A DNA stretch of 64,000 bases from QHVT01 sp036389275 (GTDB taxonomy: Bacteria; Acidobacteriota; Thermoanaerobaculia; Gp7-AA8). The stretch's first letter is position 1. Every line of letters begins with the position of its first letter. Positions 36,332-43,443 of this stretch are shown here, in pieces. The stretch covers positions 1 to 64,000 of the forward strand of contig DASVQE010000029.1 in the NCBI GenBank assembly GCA_036389275.1, written 5' to 3'. The notes under the pieces are model-generated. The model was not told where the DNA came from. It was given only the letters and a program-made list of their open reading frames with translations, and searched no databases. The position numbers and the translations under genes were made by a program.

Positions 36332-37791
36332 GGATCGTCTTTGCGACGGCCGAGGTCTCGCCGATCGCGAAAACCGGCGGCCTGGGCGACGTCTGCGGCG
36401 CGCTGCCGAAAGCGCTGGCGAAACTCGGCCACGACGTCGTCGTCTTCATGCCGTACTACCGTCAGGCGCGGCAGTGGTTCGAGCGGCAGCACGTCTCCGT
36501 GCATCAGGTCATGCCCACCGTGGCGCTGCAGTGGGCGAACTGGCTCGCCGACGCGACGTTTCTGCGGACCACGCTGCCCGGCACCGACATCCCGCTGATC
36601 CTCGTCGCCAACGACTACTTCTTCGAGCGCGATCAGATCTACGCGCGCGCCGCCGACGGCACCGACGACTTTCTGCTGCGCTACACCTTCTTCTCGCGCG
36701 CGGTGATCCGCGGCTGCGAGCTGCTCGACTTCGCGCCCGACATCCTCCACTGCCACGACTGGCATACCGCGCTGCTGCCGCTGTACCTCGACTCCGGCCT
36801 GCGCGCCGAGCCGCACTTTGCCGATACGCGCTCGGTGTACACCGTGCACAACCTTCACTACCAGGGCAACGCCGGCGCCGATGCGTTCGTGCTGACCGGA
36901 TTGCACAGCCGCTACTGGGCCGCGAACGGCATCGAGCATTTCGGCCAGGTCAATCCGATGAAGGGCGGGATTCTCTTCGCCGACGAGGTGACCACAGTGT
37001 CGCCGACGTACGCGCGGGAGATCCGCACGCCGGAGCTCGGCGCGGGACTCGACGGCGTGCTGCGCGCGCGCGGCGAGCGCGTGACCGGCATCCTCAACGG
37101 CATCGACGTCGAGGAGTGGGACCCGGCCGGCGATCCGCTGCTGCCCGCGCATTTCGATCTCGCGCATCTGAAGGACAAGGTCAAGGTCAAGCGCGCGCTG
37201 CTCAAAGAGGCCGGGATGAAGTTCTCCACGAAGAAGCCGGTCATCGCCGCCGTCTCGCGCCTCGTCGATCAGAAAGGCTTTCAACTGCTCATCCCGGTGA
37301 TGACGCGTCTTCTCGACGCCGGCGCGCGCCTGCTGATCCTCGGCAGCGGCGACGCGCCACTCGAGAACGCGCTGCTGCGCATCGCCGAGGAGCATCCGGA
37401 GAACTGCCGCGTCTGGATCGGCTTCGACAATGCACTCGCGCATCGTTTGTACGGCGGCGCCGACATGCTGCTCATGCCGTCGATTTACGAGCCGTGCGGC
37501 CTCAATCAGATGTACGCGCTGCGCTACGGCACGGTGCCGATCGTGCGGCTCACCGGCGGACTTGCGGACACGGTGATCCCTTTCGATGGCACCAACGGCG
37601 ACAGCGCGAACGGCTTCGGCTTCGTCGCCGCCCATCCGCTCGAGCTCTATCTGTCGACGTGGGTGGCCATGCTCAACTACAAGGACGCGAGTCTTTGGAA
37701 GGCTTTACAGGCGAACGGCATGGCCGCCGACTTCTCGTGGGACCGCTCCGCGCGCATGTACGAGGCGGTCTATCAGCGCGCCCGCGGATAG
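36328..37791 (+). CDS. glgA: Glycogen synthase (ADP-glucose type)
   Basis: 487 residues, GT5 family, GT-B fold. The N-terminal KTGGLGDV loop (residues 15-22) binds the nucleotide sugar, with HCHDWHTAL and VYTVHNLHYQG in the first Rossmann domain. In the second domain are VSRLVDQKG and the catalytic-site segment PSIYEPCGLNQMYALRYGT. It elongates alpha-1,4-glucan from ADP-glucose. It is coupled to the MEMO gene (ATGA overlap). A GH15 glucan-degrading gene occurs at 58 kb, so the organism likely stores glycogen. Confidence 0.95.
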   Translation: MRIVFATAEVSPIAKTGGLGDVCGALPKALAKLGHDVVVFMPYYRQARQWFERQHVSVHQVMPTVALQWANWLADATFLRTTLPGTDIPLILVANDYFFERDQIYARAADGTDDFLLRYTFFSRAVIRGCELLDFAPDILHCHDWHTALLPLYLDSGLRAEPHFADTRSVYTVHNLHYQGNAGADAFVLTGLHSRYWAANGIEHFGQVNPMKGGILFADEVTTVSPTYAREIRTPELGAGLDGVLRARGERVTGILNGIDVEEWDPAGDPLLPAHFDLAHLKDKVKVKRALLKEAGMKFSTKKPVIAAVSRLVDQKGFQLLIPVMTRLLDAGARLLILGSGDAPLENALLRIAEEHPENCRVWIGFDNALAHRLYGGADMLLMPSIYEPCGLNQMYALRYGTVPIVRLTGGLADTVIPFDGTNGDSANGFGFVAAHPLELYLSTWVAMLNYKDASLWKALQANGMAADFSWDRSARMYEAVYQRARG

Positions 37792-37828
37792 GCATCTCCG
37801 CTGCAGTAAGAAAGCGGAGGAGGACGGC

Positions 37829-37930
37829 ATGATCGGTCTCATCATTGCAGCGGCCGGCACTCTCCTGTTGATCGCTGCCGGTTCGGGGCGCAAGCCCGCG
37901 CCCGTTCCGGTGCGGACCAGAAAGCGTTGA
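37829..37930 (+). CDS. 33-residue single-helix membrane microprotein
   Basis: A short ORF with a strong GGAGGAGG ribosome binding site ~6 nt before the ATG. Product: one hydrophobic helix (MIGLIIAAAGTLLLIAAG) then a basic tail (SGRKPAPVPVRTRKR). It sits between glgA and the sulfoxide reductase gene, and its TGA overlaps that gene's TTG start. The signal and the overlap argue for real translation; function unknown. Confidence 0.6.
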   Translation: MIGLIIAAAGTLLLIAAGSGRKPAPVPVRTRKR

Positions 37931-38391
37931 AGTCGGCGACCTACCAGGAGTGCTACGACGCGGTCGTCGCCATCTGGAACGATGAAGGAGGCAGAAGCCT
38001 CGACGACATCGCCCTGATGGCGACGATCAGTTCGGTCCTCGCCAACGCCTTCGACACCTTCTTCTGGACCGGCTTCTATCGCGTGTGCGGCGAGCGTCTC
38101 GTGATCGGTCCCTACATCGGCACGGTCGGCTGCCTGCAGATCGAGTTCGGCCGCGGCGTGTGCGGCACCGCCGCCGCGCGGCGCGAGACGATCATCGTTC
38201 CCGACGTGACGAAGTTCCCCGGCCACATCGCCTGTGACGCAAACTCAAAGTCGGAGATCGTGGTGCCGGTCTTCAACGCGCGCGACGAACTGATCGCCGT
38301 GCTCGACGTCGACTCCGATGTGCTCGATGCGTTCGACGAAGAAGACCGTCGCGGACTAGAAAAAATCGTACAGCTTTTTCAGCACGATTAA
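37927..38391 (+). CDS. msrC: Free methionine-(R)-sulfoxide reductase (GAF domain)
   Basis: 154 residues starting at a TTG that overlaps the upstream stop. A single GAF domain with the three cysteines of fRMsr: GTVGCLQIEFGRGVCGTAA and GHIACDANSKSEIVVPV. The enzyme reduces free Met-R-sulfoxide, with thioredoxin as usual donor. It is convergent with the merR gene, overlapping by 4 bp. Confidence in function is high because the cysteine signature separates it from signalling GAF domains. Confidence 0.92.
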   Translation: MKSATYQECYDAVVAIWNDEGGRSLDDIALMATISSVLANAFDTFFWTGFYRVCGERLVIGPYIGTVGCLQIEFGRGVCGTAAARRETIIVPDVTKFPGHIACDANSKSEIVVPVFNARDELIAVLDVDSDVLDAFDEEDRRGLEKIVQLFQHD

Positions 38392-38765
38392 TCGTCAAGC
38401 ATTCGCAGCAGCTCGCGCAGCTCGCGCTTGACGCCGGCCAGCACGTCGGGCGGCGGTGCGGCGGCGCGAGCGATCGGTGGCGGCTCGGCGGGCGGCGGCG
38501 CGGGCGGCGGCTCGCTCGCCTCGGTCTCCAGCTTCTTCTTCGCGCCGGCGATGGTGAAGCCTTCGCGGTAGAGCAGGTCCTTGATGCGGAGGATCGTGTC
38601 GATCTCGCGGCGGGTGTAGAGGCGCTGGCCGCCGCCGCTCTTGTTCGGGGCGAGCTGCGGAAACTCCGTCTCCCAGTAGCGGAGGACGTACGGCTGCACG
38701 TCTGCCAGCTTGCAGACCTCGCCGATCTTGTAGAGCTTCTCGTCCTCTGCGCTGGCGCGGGCCAC
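38388..38765 (-). CDS. MerR-family transcriptional regulator
   Basis: 125 residues from a GTG. N-terminal winged helix-turn-helix (KLYKIGEVCKLADVQPYVLRYWETEF, then GGGQRLYTRREIDTI), a short helical stretch (LLYREGFTIAGAKKKLE), a Pro/Ala-rich linker and a terminal helix (ELRELLRMLDD). Small MerR proteins of this 'heat-shock-like' type occur next to translation or envelope genes. No sensor cysteines. A perfect TATAAT lies 6 nt before the start codon. Confidence 0.9.
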   Translation of the reverse strand: MARASAEDEKLYKIGEVCKLADVQPYVLRYWETEFPQLAPNKSGGGQRLYTRREIDTILRIKDLLYREGFTIAGAKKKLETEASEPPPAPPPAEPPPIARAAAPPPDVLAGVKRELRELLRMLDD

Positions 38766-38771
38766 GCCGCG

Positions 38772-38777
38772 ATTATA
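38772..38777 (-). promoter_or_regulatory. Leaderless -10 (TATAAT) for merR
   Basis: A consensus TATAAT on the minus strand, 6 nt before the GTG. It overlaps the end of the heptosyltransferase gene, so merR can be transcribed apart from the LPS genes. Confidence 0.6.
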
Positions 38778-39804
38778 GAGGCGTCGACTCGGAGACCTGC
38801 TCCTCTTCGCCGCGGCCGAAGAGGCCGACCGCCGCGCGGAAGACGTCGTCGACCGAGACGTCCTCCATGCAGCGGTGATGGCGCAGCGGACACTCGCGCT
38901 GGTAGCAGGGCTGGCAGTCGAGCGTGGCCGCGCGCACGACGCGCGAGGCGCCGGCGATCACGGTGCGCTCCGGATCGGTCGGTCCGAAGATCGAGACCGA
39001 CGGCACCGACAGCGCGGCGGCCACGTGCAGCGGGCCGCTGTCGTTGGTGATGATCGCGGCGCAGTGCGCCATGGCCGAGGCGAGCTCGAGGACGTCGCCG
39101 TCGTGGCCGACCATCGGCACGCCGTTGCAGGTGGTGGAGATCTTCTCCGCCTGCTCGCGCTCGCGCGGGCTGGTGAGCAGCACCACGTCGAAGCCTTCTT
39201 CGCGCAGCCGGTTGATGACGTCGACGTAGCGCGCGTCGCCCCAGCGTTTGGCGCGGCCGTAGAGACCTCCGGCGTGCACGCCGAACAGCGGGCGGTCGAG
39301 GTGCACGCCGATGCTCAGCAGCTTGCGGCGTCCGCGCTCGCGTAGCGCGCCCGGCAGCTTGATGGACGGCACGTCGCCGACCACGCGCGGCGCGTTCAGC
39401 GCCGTCAGCAGCGGCGTGTAGTCGTCGAGCTGATGGCCGCGGCGCTCGGGCGGCGCGATGGCGTGCGTGAGCAGCAGCCGGCGGAAGTCGGTCGGGTAGC
39501 CCCACCGTTCGTCGATGCCGGCGGCGAAGGTGACCATGGCCGAGCGGAACGAGTTCGGCAGGATCACCGCGCGATGGAAGTGGTGCTCGCGCAGCAGCGC
39601 GATGCGGCGGCGCGTCGAGCGCGGCCAGCCGATCACCTTCTTGAAGATCCCGGTGGCCTGCAGCAGCGGCGCGACGTTCTCCGGCGCGGCGATGGCCAGG
39701 CCGCCGTCGTTGCGGAAGCGGTGCTGCAGCGCCTTGTAGGCCGGCAACGCGAGGATGTTGTCCCCGACCCAGTTCAGACCGATTGCGACCGTTCTAACCG
39801 CCAT
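38773..39804 (-). CDS. waaF: ADP-heptose:LPS heptosyltransferase (GT9)
   Basis: 343 residues, GT9 family, GT-B fold. Opening VAIGLNWVGDNILALPAYKAL, then GVHAGGLYGRAKRWGDARYVD, the TNDSGPLHVAAALSVPSVSIFGPTDPERT segment and a cysteine-rich end (CQPCYQRECPLRHHRC) typical of heptosyltransferase II. It adds heptose to the inner core of LPS on the cytosolic face. Start ATG overlaps the lpxK-lpxL stop by 11 bp; third gene of the LPS unit. The exact acceptor (Hep I or II) is not certain. Confidence 0.9.
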   Translation of the reverse strand: MAVRTVAIGLNWVGDNILALPAYKALQHRFRNDGGLAIAAPENVAPLLQATGIFKKVIGWPRSTRRRIALLREHHFHRAVILPNSFRSAMVTFAAGIDERWGYPTDFRRLLLTHAIAPPERRGHQLDDYTPLLTALNAPRVVGDVPSIKLPGALRERGRRKLLSIGVHLDRPLFGVHAGGLYGRAKRWGDARYVDVINRLREEGFDVVLLTSPREREQAEKISTTCNGVPMVGHDGDVLELASAMAHCAAIITNDSGPLHVAAALSVPSVSIFGPTDPERTVIAGASRVVRAATLDCQPCYQRECPLRHHRCMEDVSVDDVFRAAVGLFGRGEEEQVSESTPL

Positions 39805-41539
39805 GCGCTCGTTCGCCTTCTCCCGTCGCCTTCCAGCGGTCGTGCATCCACAACCACAGCTCCGGGCGCTCGCGAATGCGGCGCGCGAAGATGTCGTTGA
39901 TCCGCGCGGTCAGTGCCACTGGATCGCTTTCCTCGCCGGCAGGAATCGCTGTTTCGAACTCGACTCGATGCCTGAGCCCGTCGGGAATGCAAAAAGCGAA
40001 CACAATGGTAGCGCCGGCACGGATGGCCATCTTCGCGGGTGCCGGAGTGGTCCAGGCCGGATGGCCGAGAAACGGCACGAGCACGCCTTCGCGCGGCAGC
40101 ACCGCCTGATCGGGCAGCAGCACGACCACGGCGTTGCCGGCCAGGCCTTTCAGCAGCGAGCGCGCGGCGTGGCGGCGGTCGATCATGGCCGCGCCGGTGC
40201 GCGCGCGCATGCGCTGCAGGTCGCGCTCGAGCAGCTCGTTGTCGAGCGGCCGGGCCACGGTGAGTACGTTGTGCACGCGCGACATCAGCGCCAGTCCGGC
40301 GATCTCCCAGCCGCCCCAGTGCGCGGTGAGGAGCAGCGTCCCTTTGCCGCGCGCGATCGACTCGGTGAGCATCTCCTCGCCGACGAACGGGCAGCGCTCG
40401 GTGAGCTCCTCGAGCGAGAGATGCTGCGCCTGCAGCGTCAGCAGCGCCTCGCGCCCGAAGTGCCGCCACGCCGCGTCGGCGATGGCGCGCAGCTCGCGCC
40501 GCCCGCGCTCCGGAAAAACCATGGCCAGATTCCGCATGGCCAGTTGATCGCGCCGCCGCAGCAGCGCGCCGGCGACCGCACCGAGGCGCGTGCCCCAGCG
40601 GTGCAGCGACTCTTCCGACGCGCCGCTGACGCGCTGCGCCACGAAGCGGTAGGCGATGTACTCGACGCGCTGCAGGAGCGGGTTCTTGCGGCGCTTGCGG
40701 CGCCGCTGCTCGGGCGCAGACTGCAACAGCCGCTCCGCGATCTCGCGCAGCACCTGCTCGTCGAACAAGAACTCGGCGGCGACGGCGACGACGTTCGCAT
40801 CGCCGAGCTTCACCGCGTCCTTTTCAGTCGTGACCAGCGTGGCGCCGTTCGCCTCGCGGCGCAGCGCCTCGAGGTCGGCGGGCGTGTAGCGGTGGTGATC
40901 GCGGAAGCCGCGCGCGCCGATGACCTCGAGGCCGGCCGCGCGCAACGAGTCGAAGAACTGCTCGTTGTCGGCGAGGCCGGCGAAGGCGAAGACGCGCCGG
41001 ACGCGCAGCGACTCCGGCACCGCCACCCGCAGCCGGCGCGGAATCACAAAATCGGCGTCGCGCAGCGCGGAGCGTCCTTCGCGGAAGAAGCGCGACGGCG
41101 CGTCGATGACCACGTCGACGTCGCGGTGGAGCTGCAGATGCTGGAAGCCGTCGTCGAGGACGAAGACGTCGGCGTCGTGCTCGCGCGCATTCTCGTAACG
41201 ATTGCTACCGACAATCACGTCAGCAGAGGTTGCGCGATATATCAGGACAGGTTCATCGCCATATTTAACAGCATCGAATGACGTCACGAGTTCCTGTACG
41301 TCATTCGCCCGGCCGTATCCGCGAGTCAGCACCGCCACACGCAGCCCGCGCCGCTGCAGCTCCTTCACCGCGGCGATCACCGCCGGCGTCTTGCCCGTGC
41401 CGCCGGCGGCGAGGTTGCCGATCGACAGCACCGGCTTGTGCAGCCGCTTCGGCTGCAGCACGCCGGCGCGATAGAGAGCGCGCCGCAGGCGGTTCACGCC
41501 GCGATACGGCAGCTCCACCGCTTTGAGCAGCAGCTTCAC
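39794..41539 (-). CDS. Fused lipid A 4'-kinase (LpxK) and lauroyl-type acyltransferase (LpxL/HtrB)
   Basis: One continuous 581-residue frame from a GTG that overlaps the waaA stop (GTGA). Residues 1-~270 are LpxK: P-loop LAAGGTGKTP near 43-52, RGYG, the VLDDGFQH signature at 127-134 and TTEKDAVKL at 237-245. After a basic linker (QRRRKRRKN, 279-287), residues ~290-581 are a lysophospholipid acyltransferase of the LpxL/HtrB class: H407-x4-E412 (AHWGGWE), the LPDQ segment and a WMHDRWK end. It should phosphorylate the tetraacyldisaccharide precursor and then transfer a secondary acyl chain. These are separate proteins in E. coli. No stop or frameshift lies between the halves. Confidence 0.92.
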   Translation of the reverse strand: MKLLLKAVELPYRGVNRLRRALYRAGVLQPKRLHKPVLSIGNLAAGGTGKTPAVIAAVKELQRRGLRVAVLTRGYGRANDVQELVTSFDAVKYGDEPVLIYRATSADVIVGSNRYENAREHDADVFVLDDGFQHLQLHRDVDVVIDAPSRFFREGRSALRDADFVIPRRLRVAVPESLRVRRVFAFAGLADNEQFFDSLRAAGLEVIGARGFRDHHRYTPADLEALRREANGATLVTTEKDAVKLGDANVVAVAAEFLFDEQVLREIAERLLQSAPEQRRRKRRKNPLLQRVEYIAYRFVAQRVSGASEESLHRWGTRLGAVAGALLRRRDQLAMRNLAMVFPERGRRELRAIADAAWRHFGREALLTLQAQHLSLEELTERCPFVGEEMLTESIARGKGTLLLTAHWGGWEIAGLALMSRVHNVLTVARPLDNELLERDLQRMRARTGAAMIDRRHAARSLLKGLAGNAVVVLLPDQAVLPREGVLVPFLGHPAWTTPAPAKMAIRAGATIVFAFCIPDGLRHRVEFETAIPAGEESDPVALTARINDIFARRIRERPELWLWMHDRWKATGEGERAHGG

Positions 41540-42783
41540 GCCAGGAGCTCGACGATGCGGCGCGCCGTCCGCTCCGACGCTCCGCGGTTCTGCAGCACCG
41601 TCCGCCGCGCGCGCTCGCCCCACGCCTCGCGCAGCGCCGCGTCCGCGCACATCCGCCGCGCGAACTCCAGCACCTCCGCCGCGCTCCCGACTTCCGCAGC
41701 CGCCTCGTTCGCCAGGAAGACCTGGGCGATCTCCCGGAAGTTCGTCATCGACGGGCCGAAGCAGACCGGCACGCCGGCCGCCGCCGGCTCGATCGGGTTG
41801 TGCCCGCCGATCGGCACCAGCGTGCCGCCGACGAATGCGACAGTCGCGTAGCGGTAGATCCTGGCGAGCTCGCCGAGGGAGTCGAGCAGGAGCACGTCGG
41901 CCGGCGCGTCGGTGAGCGCGCTGCGGCGGACGACGCGCAGCGAGGACGTCGCCAGCAGGCCGGCCACGAGCTCGAAGCGCTCCGGCTTGCGCGGCGCGAT
42001 CACGATGAAGGCGCCCGTCTCGCGGACGAAGCGCTCCACCTCCGGCAGCAGCGCCTCGTCTTCGCCTTCCATCGTCGAGCCGAGGACGATGACGTTGCGG
42101 CCGGCGATCAGCGACTCGAGCTGCGCGCCGATCTCGAGCGGCGTGTGGTCGGGCTCGTAGTCGAACTTCACGTTGCCGCTCACCTCGACCCGCTCGGTCG
42201 GCGCGCCGATGGCCACGAAGCGCGCGCGGTCGGTCTCTTCGCGCGCCAGGATGCGGTCGTACTTGCGCAGCACCGTCCCGACGATGGGGCGGAAGAGGCG
42301 GTAGCGCGGATAGGAGCGGTCGGAGATGCGTCCATTCGCGAGCAGCAGGCGCAGTCCGCGGGCGCGGGCGATGCGCGTGACGTTCGGCCAGATCTCGGTC
42401 TCCATCGTGGCGAATGCGCGCGGCTGATGGTGCGCGAGAAAGCGCTTCACCGCGAAGGCGAAGTCGAACGGAAAGTACGTCACCGTCGCGTCGGGAAAGA
42501 GCCTGCGCGCCTGCGTCTGGCCGGTCAGCGTGGTGGTGGTGAAGACGATCGAGGTGGACGGCCGCTGCTTGCGGATCTCCGCCACCACCGGCCGCGCCGC
42601 CAGCGTCTCGCCGACGGAGACGGCGTGAATCCAGAGGTCGTGCGCTTCCGGCGCGCCGCGGAAGAAGCCCATGCGCTCGGAGACGTTCGCCAGATATTTG
42701 CCGCGCAGCACGCCGGTGAAGAGGAAATACGGCAGCAGCAACAGGACGACGAGGTACAGCAGTACCTCGTACAGGACGTACAT
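41536..42783 (-). CDS. waaA: 3-deoxy-D-manno-octulosonic acid (Kdo) transferase
   Basis: 415 residues, GT30. N-terminal membrane helix (VLLYLVVLLLLPYFLF), the catalytic region with VSVGETLAARPVV and TTTTLTGQTQA, ETEIWPN, NGRISDRSY, SGNVKFD and the C-terminal VGGTLVPIGGHNPIEPAAAGVPV and GPSMTNFREI segments. It attaches Kdo to lipid A precursor. The start is set by homology and by TATCAT 8 nt upstream. The first 259 bp are overlapped in another frame by the sigma-factor ORF on the same strand. Confidence 0.95.
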   Translation of the reverse strand: MYVLYEVLLYLVVLLLLPYFLFTGVLRGKYLANVSERMGFFRGAPEAHDLWIHAVSVGETLAARPVVAEIRKQRPSTSIVFTTTTLTGQTQARRLFPDATVTYFPFDFAFAVKRFLAHHQPRAFATMETEIWPNVTRIARARGLRLLLANGRISDRSYPRYRLFRPIVGTVLRKYDRILAREETDRARFVAIGAPTERVEVSGNVKFDYEPDHTPLEIGAQLESLIAGRNVIVLGSTMEGEDEALLPEVERFVRETGAFIVIAPRKPERFELVAGLLATSSLRVVRRSALTDAPADVLLLDSLGELARIYRYATVAFVGGTLVPIGGHNPIEPAAAGVPVCFGPSMTNFREIAQVFLANEAAAEVGSAAEVLEFARRMCADAALREAWGERARRTVLQNRGASERTARRIVELLA

Positions 42784-43295
42784 GCGCGCGAATGATAAAC
42801 AAAGTGCGGAATCGGATAGGTGTCTGTGCGGCGCGCACGAAGGCTAGCGGCGCGGAGTTCCCCCAGCAGCACCTCGGCCGCACGGCGTCGGGCGCGTGCG
42901 AGCAGCTTCTCGGTGCGGCTGACGGAGAGGCCGAAGTGGCGCGCGATCTCGCGCACGCGCCACCCTTCGGCCAGCCGCAGCCAGAGCAGTTGCGCGTCGC
43001 GCGCCGGCAGCTTGCGCAGCAGCTCGTGCGCGGTGATGCGCTCCGCAAACGCGGGTTCGTAGCGATCATCGGGAGGCGGCAGCAGCCGCTTCTCACGGCG
43101 CCACCACGCGCGGCTGGCGTTGCTGATCGCCGCCACCATCCAGCCGCGCGCATCGCGCACTTCATGTCGATGCCCGAGGTACGCGAGCAGCACATCCTGC
43201 ACGAGCTCTTCGGCCACGCCGTCCGGCACGCGGAACTTGCGCGCGGCAATGGCCATCAGCAACGGCCGCAACGCCTCATACGAATCGCCACTCAC
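42525..43295 (-). CDS. ECF-like sigma factor whose frame runs into waaA
   Basis: The GTG-started frame encodes a sigma-70 region 2 (FRVPDGVAEELVQDVLLAYL, then DARGWMVAAISNASRAWWRR) and region 4 (LPARDAQLLWLRLAEGWRVREIARHFGLSVSRTEKLL), ending at about residue 150. No stop codon follows: the frame continues through the waaA start for another 86 codons with Cys/Ser/Arg-rich shadow composition, giving 256 residues in all. Either the factor has a non-homologous tail overlapping waaA by 259 bp, or a frameshift/assembly error hides its stop. No anti-sigma gene is adjacent. The functional part is 42784-43295. Confidence 0.75.
   Translation of the reverse strand: MSGDSYEALRPLLMAIAARKFRVPDGVAEELVQDVLLAYLGHRHEVRDARGWMVAAISNASRAWWRREKRLLPPPDDRYEPAFAERITAHELLRKLPARDAQLLWLRLAEGWRVREIARHFGLSVSRTEKLLARARRRAAEVLLGELRAASLRARRTDTYPIPHFVYHSRACTSCTRYCCTSSSCCCCRISSSPACCAANIWRTSPSAWASSAARRKRTTSGFTPSPSARRWRRGRWWRRSASSGRPPRSSSPPPR
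42792..42797 (-). promoter_or_regulatory. Leaderless -10 (TATCAT) for waaA
   Basis: TATCAT on the minus strand, 8 nt before the waaA ATG and within the sigma-factor frame, so the LPS genes may have their own promoter. Confidence 0.5.
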
Positions 43296-43349
43296 TCGCT
43301 ACGGAGTTGCACGAGCGGCCGATTTCCGCCCCGGGTATGATGGGCAGCG

Positions 43350-43436
43350 GGTTCCTCGGTTCCTCGGGTTCCTCGGTTCCTCGGGCTATAGATCACATCA
43401 TCCCGAGGAACCGAGGAACCGAGGAACCGAGGAACC
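43350..43436 (+). repeat. Hairpin built of TCCTCGG-type heptamers, upstream of hflX
   Basis: Left arm 43350-43385 is four tandem TTCCTCGG(G) units; right arm 43402-43436 is their complement (GAGGAACC units), 35-36 bp pairing with one bulge across a 16-nt loop. The loop holds TATAGAT, a possible -10. The last GAGG of the right arm is 11 nt before the hflX ATG and may be its ribosome binding site. A related element is in the 5' end of hemC. Confidence 0.85.
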
Positions 43437-43443
43437 AGAACCC

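Noticed and set aside
41540..43249. One giant 1151-codon gene (39794-43249) covering waaA and the sigma region as well as lpxK-lpxL
   Set aside because: The first ~570 codons are shadow composition over waaA and the sigma gene; the real start is the GTG at 41539 overlapping the waaA stop.
43350..43436. Possible CRISPR array from the repeated GAGGAACC units
   Set aside because: Units are adjacent with no spacers, they form inverted arms, and no cas genes are present.
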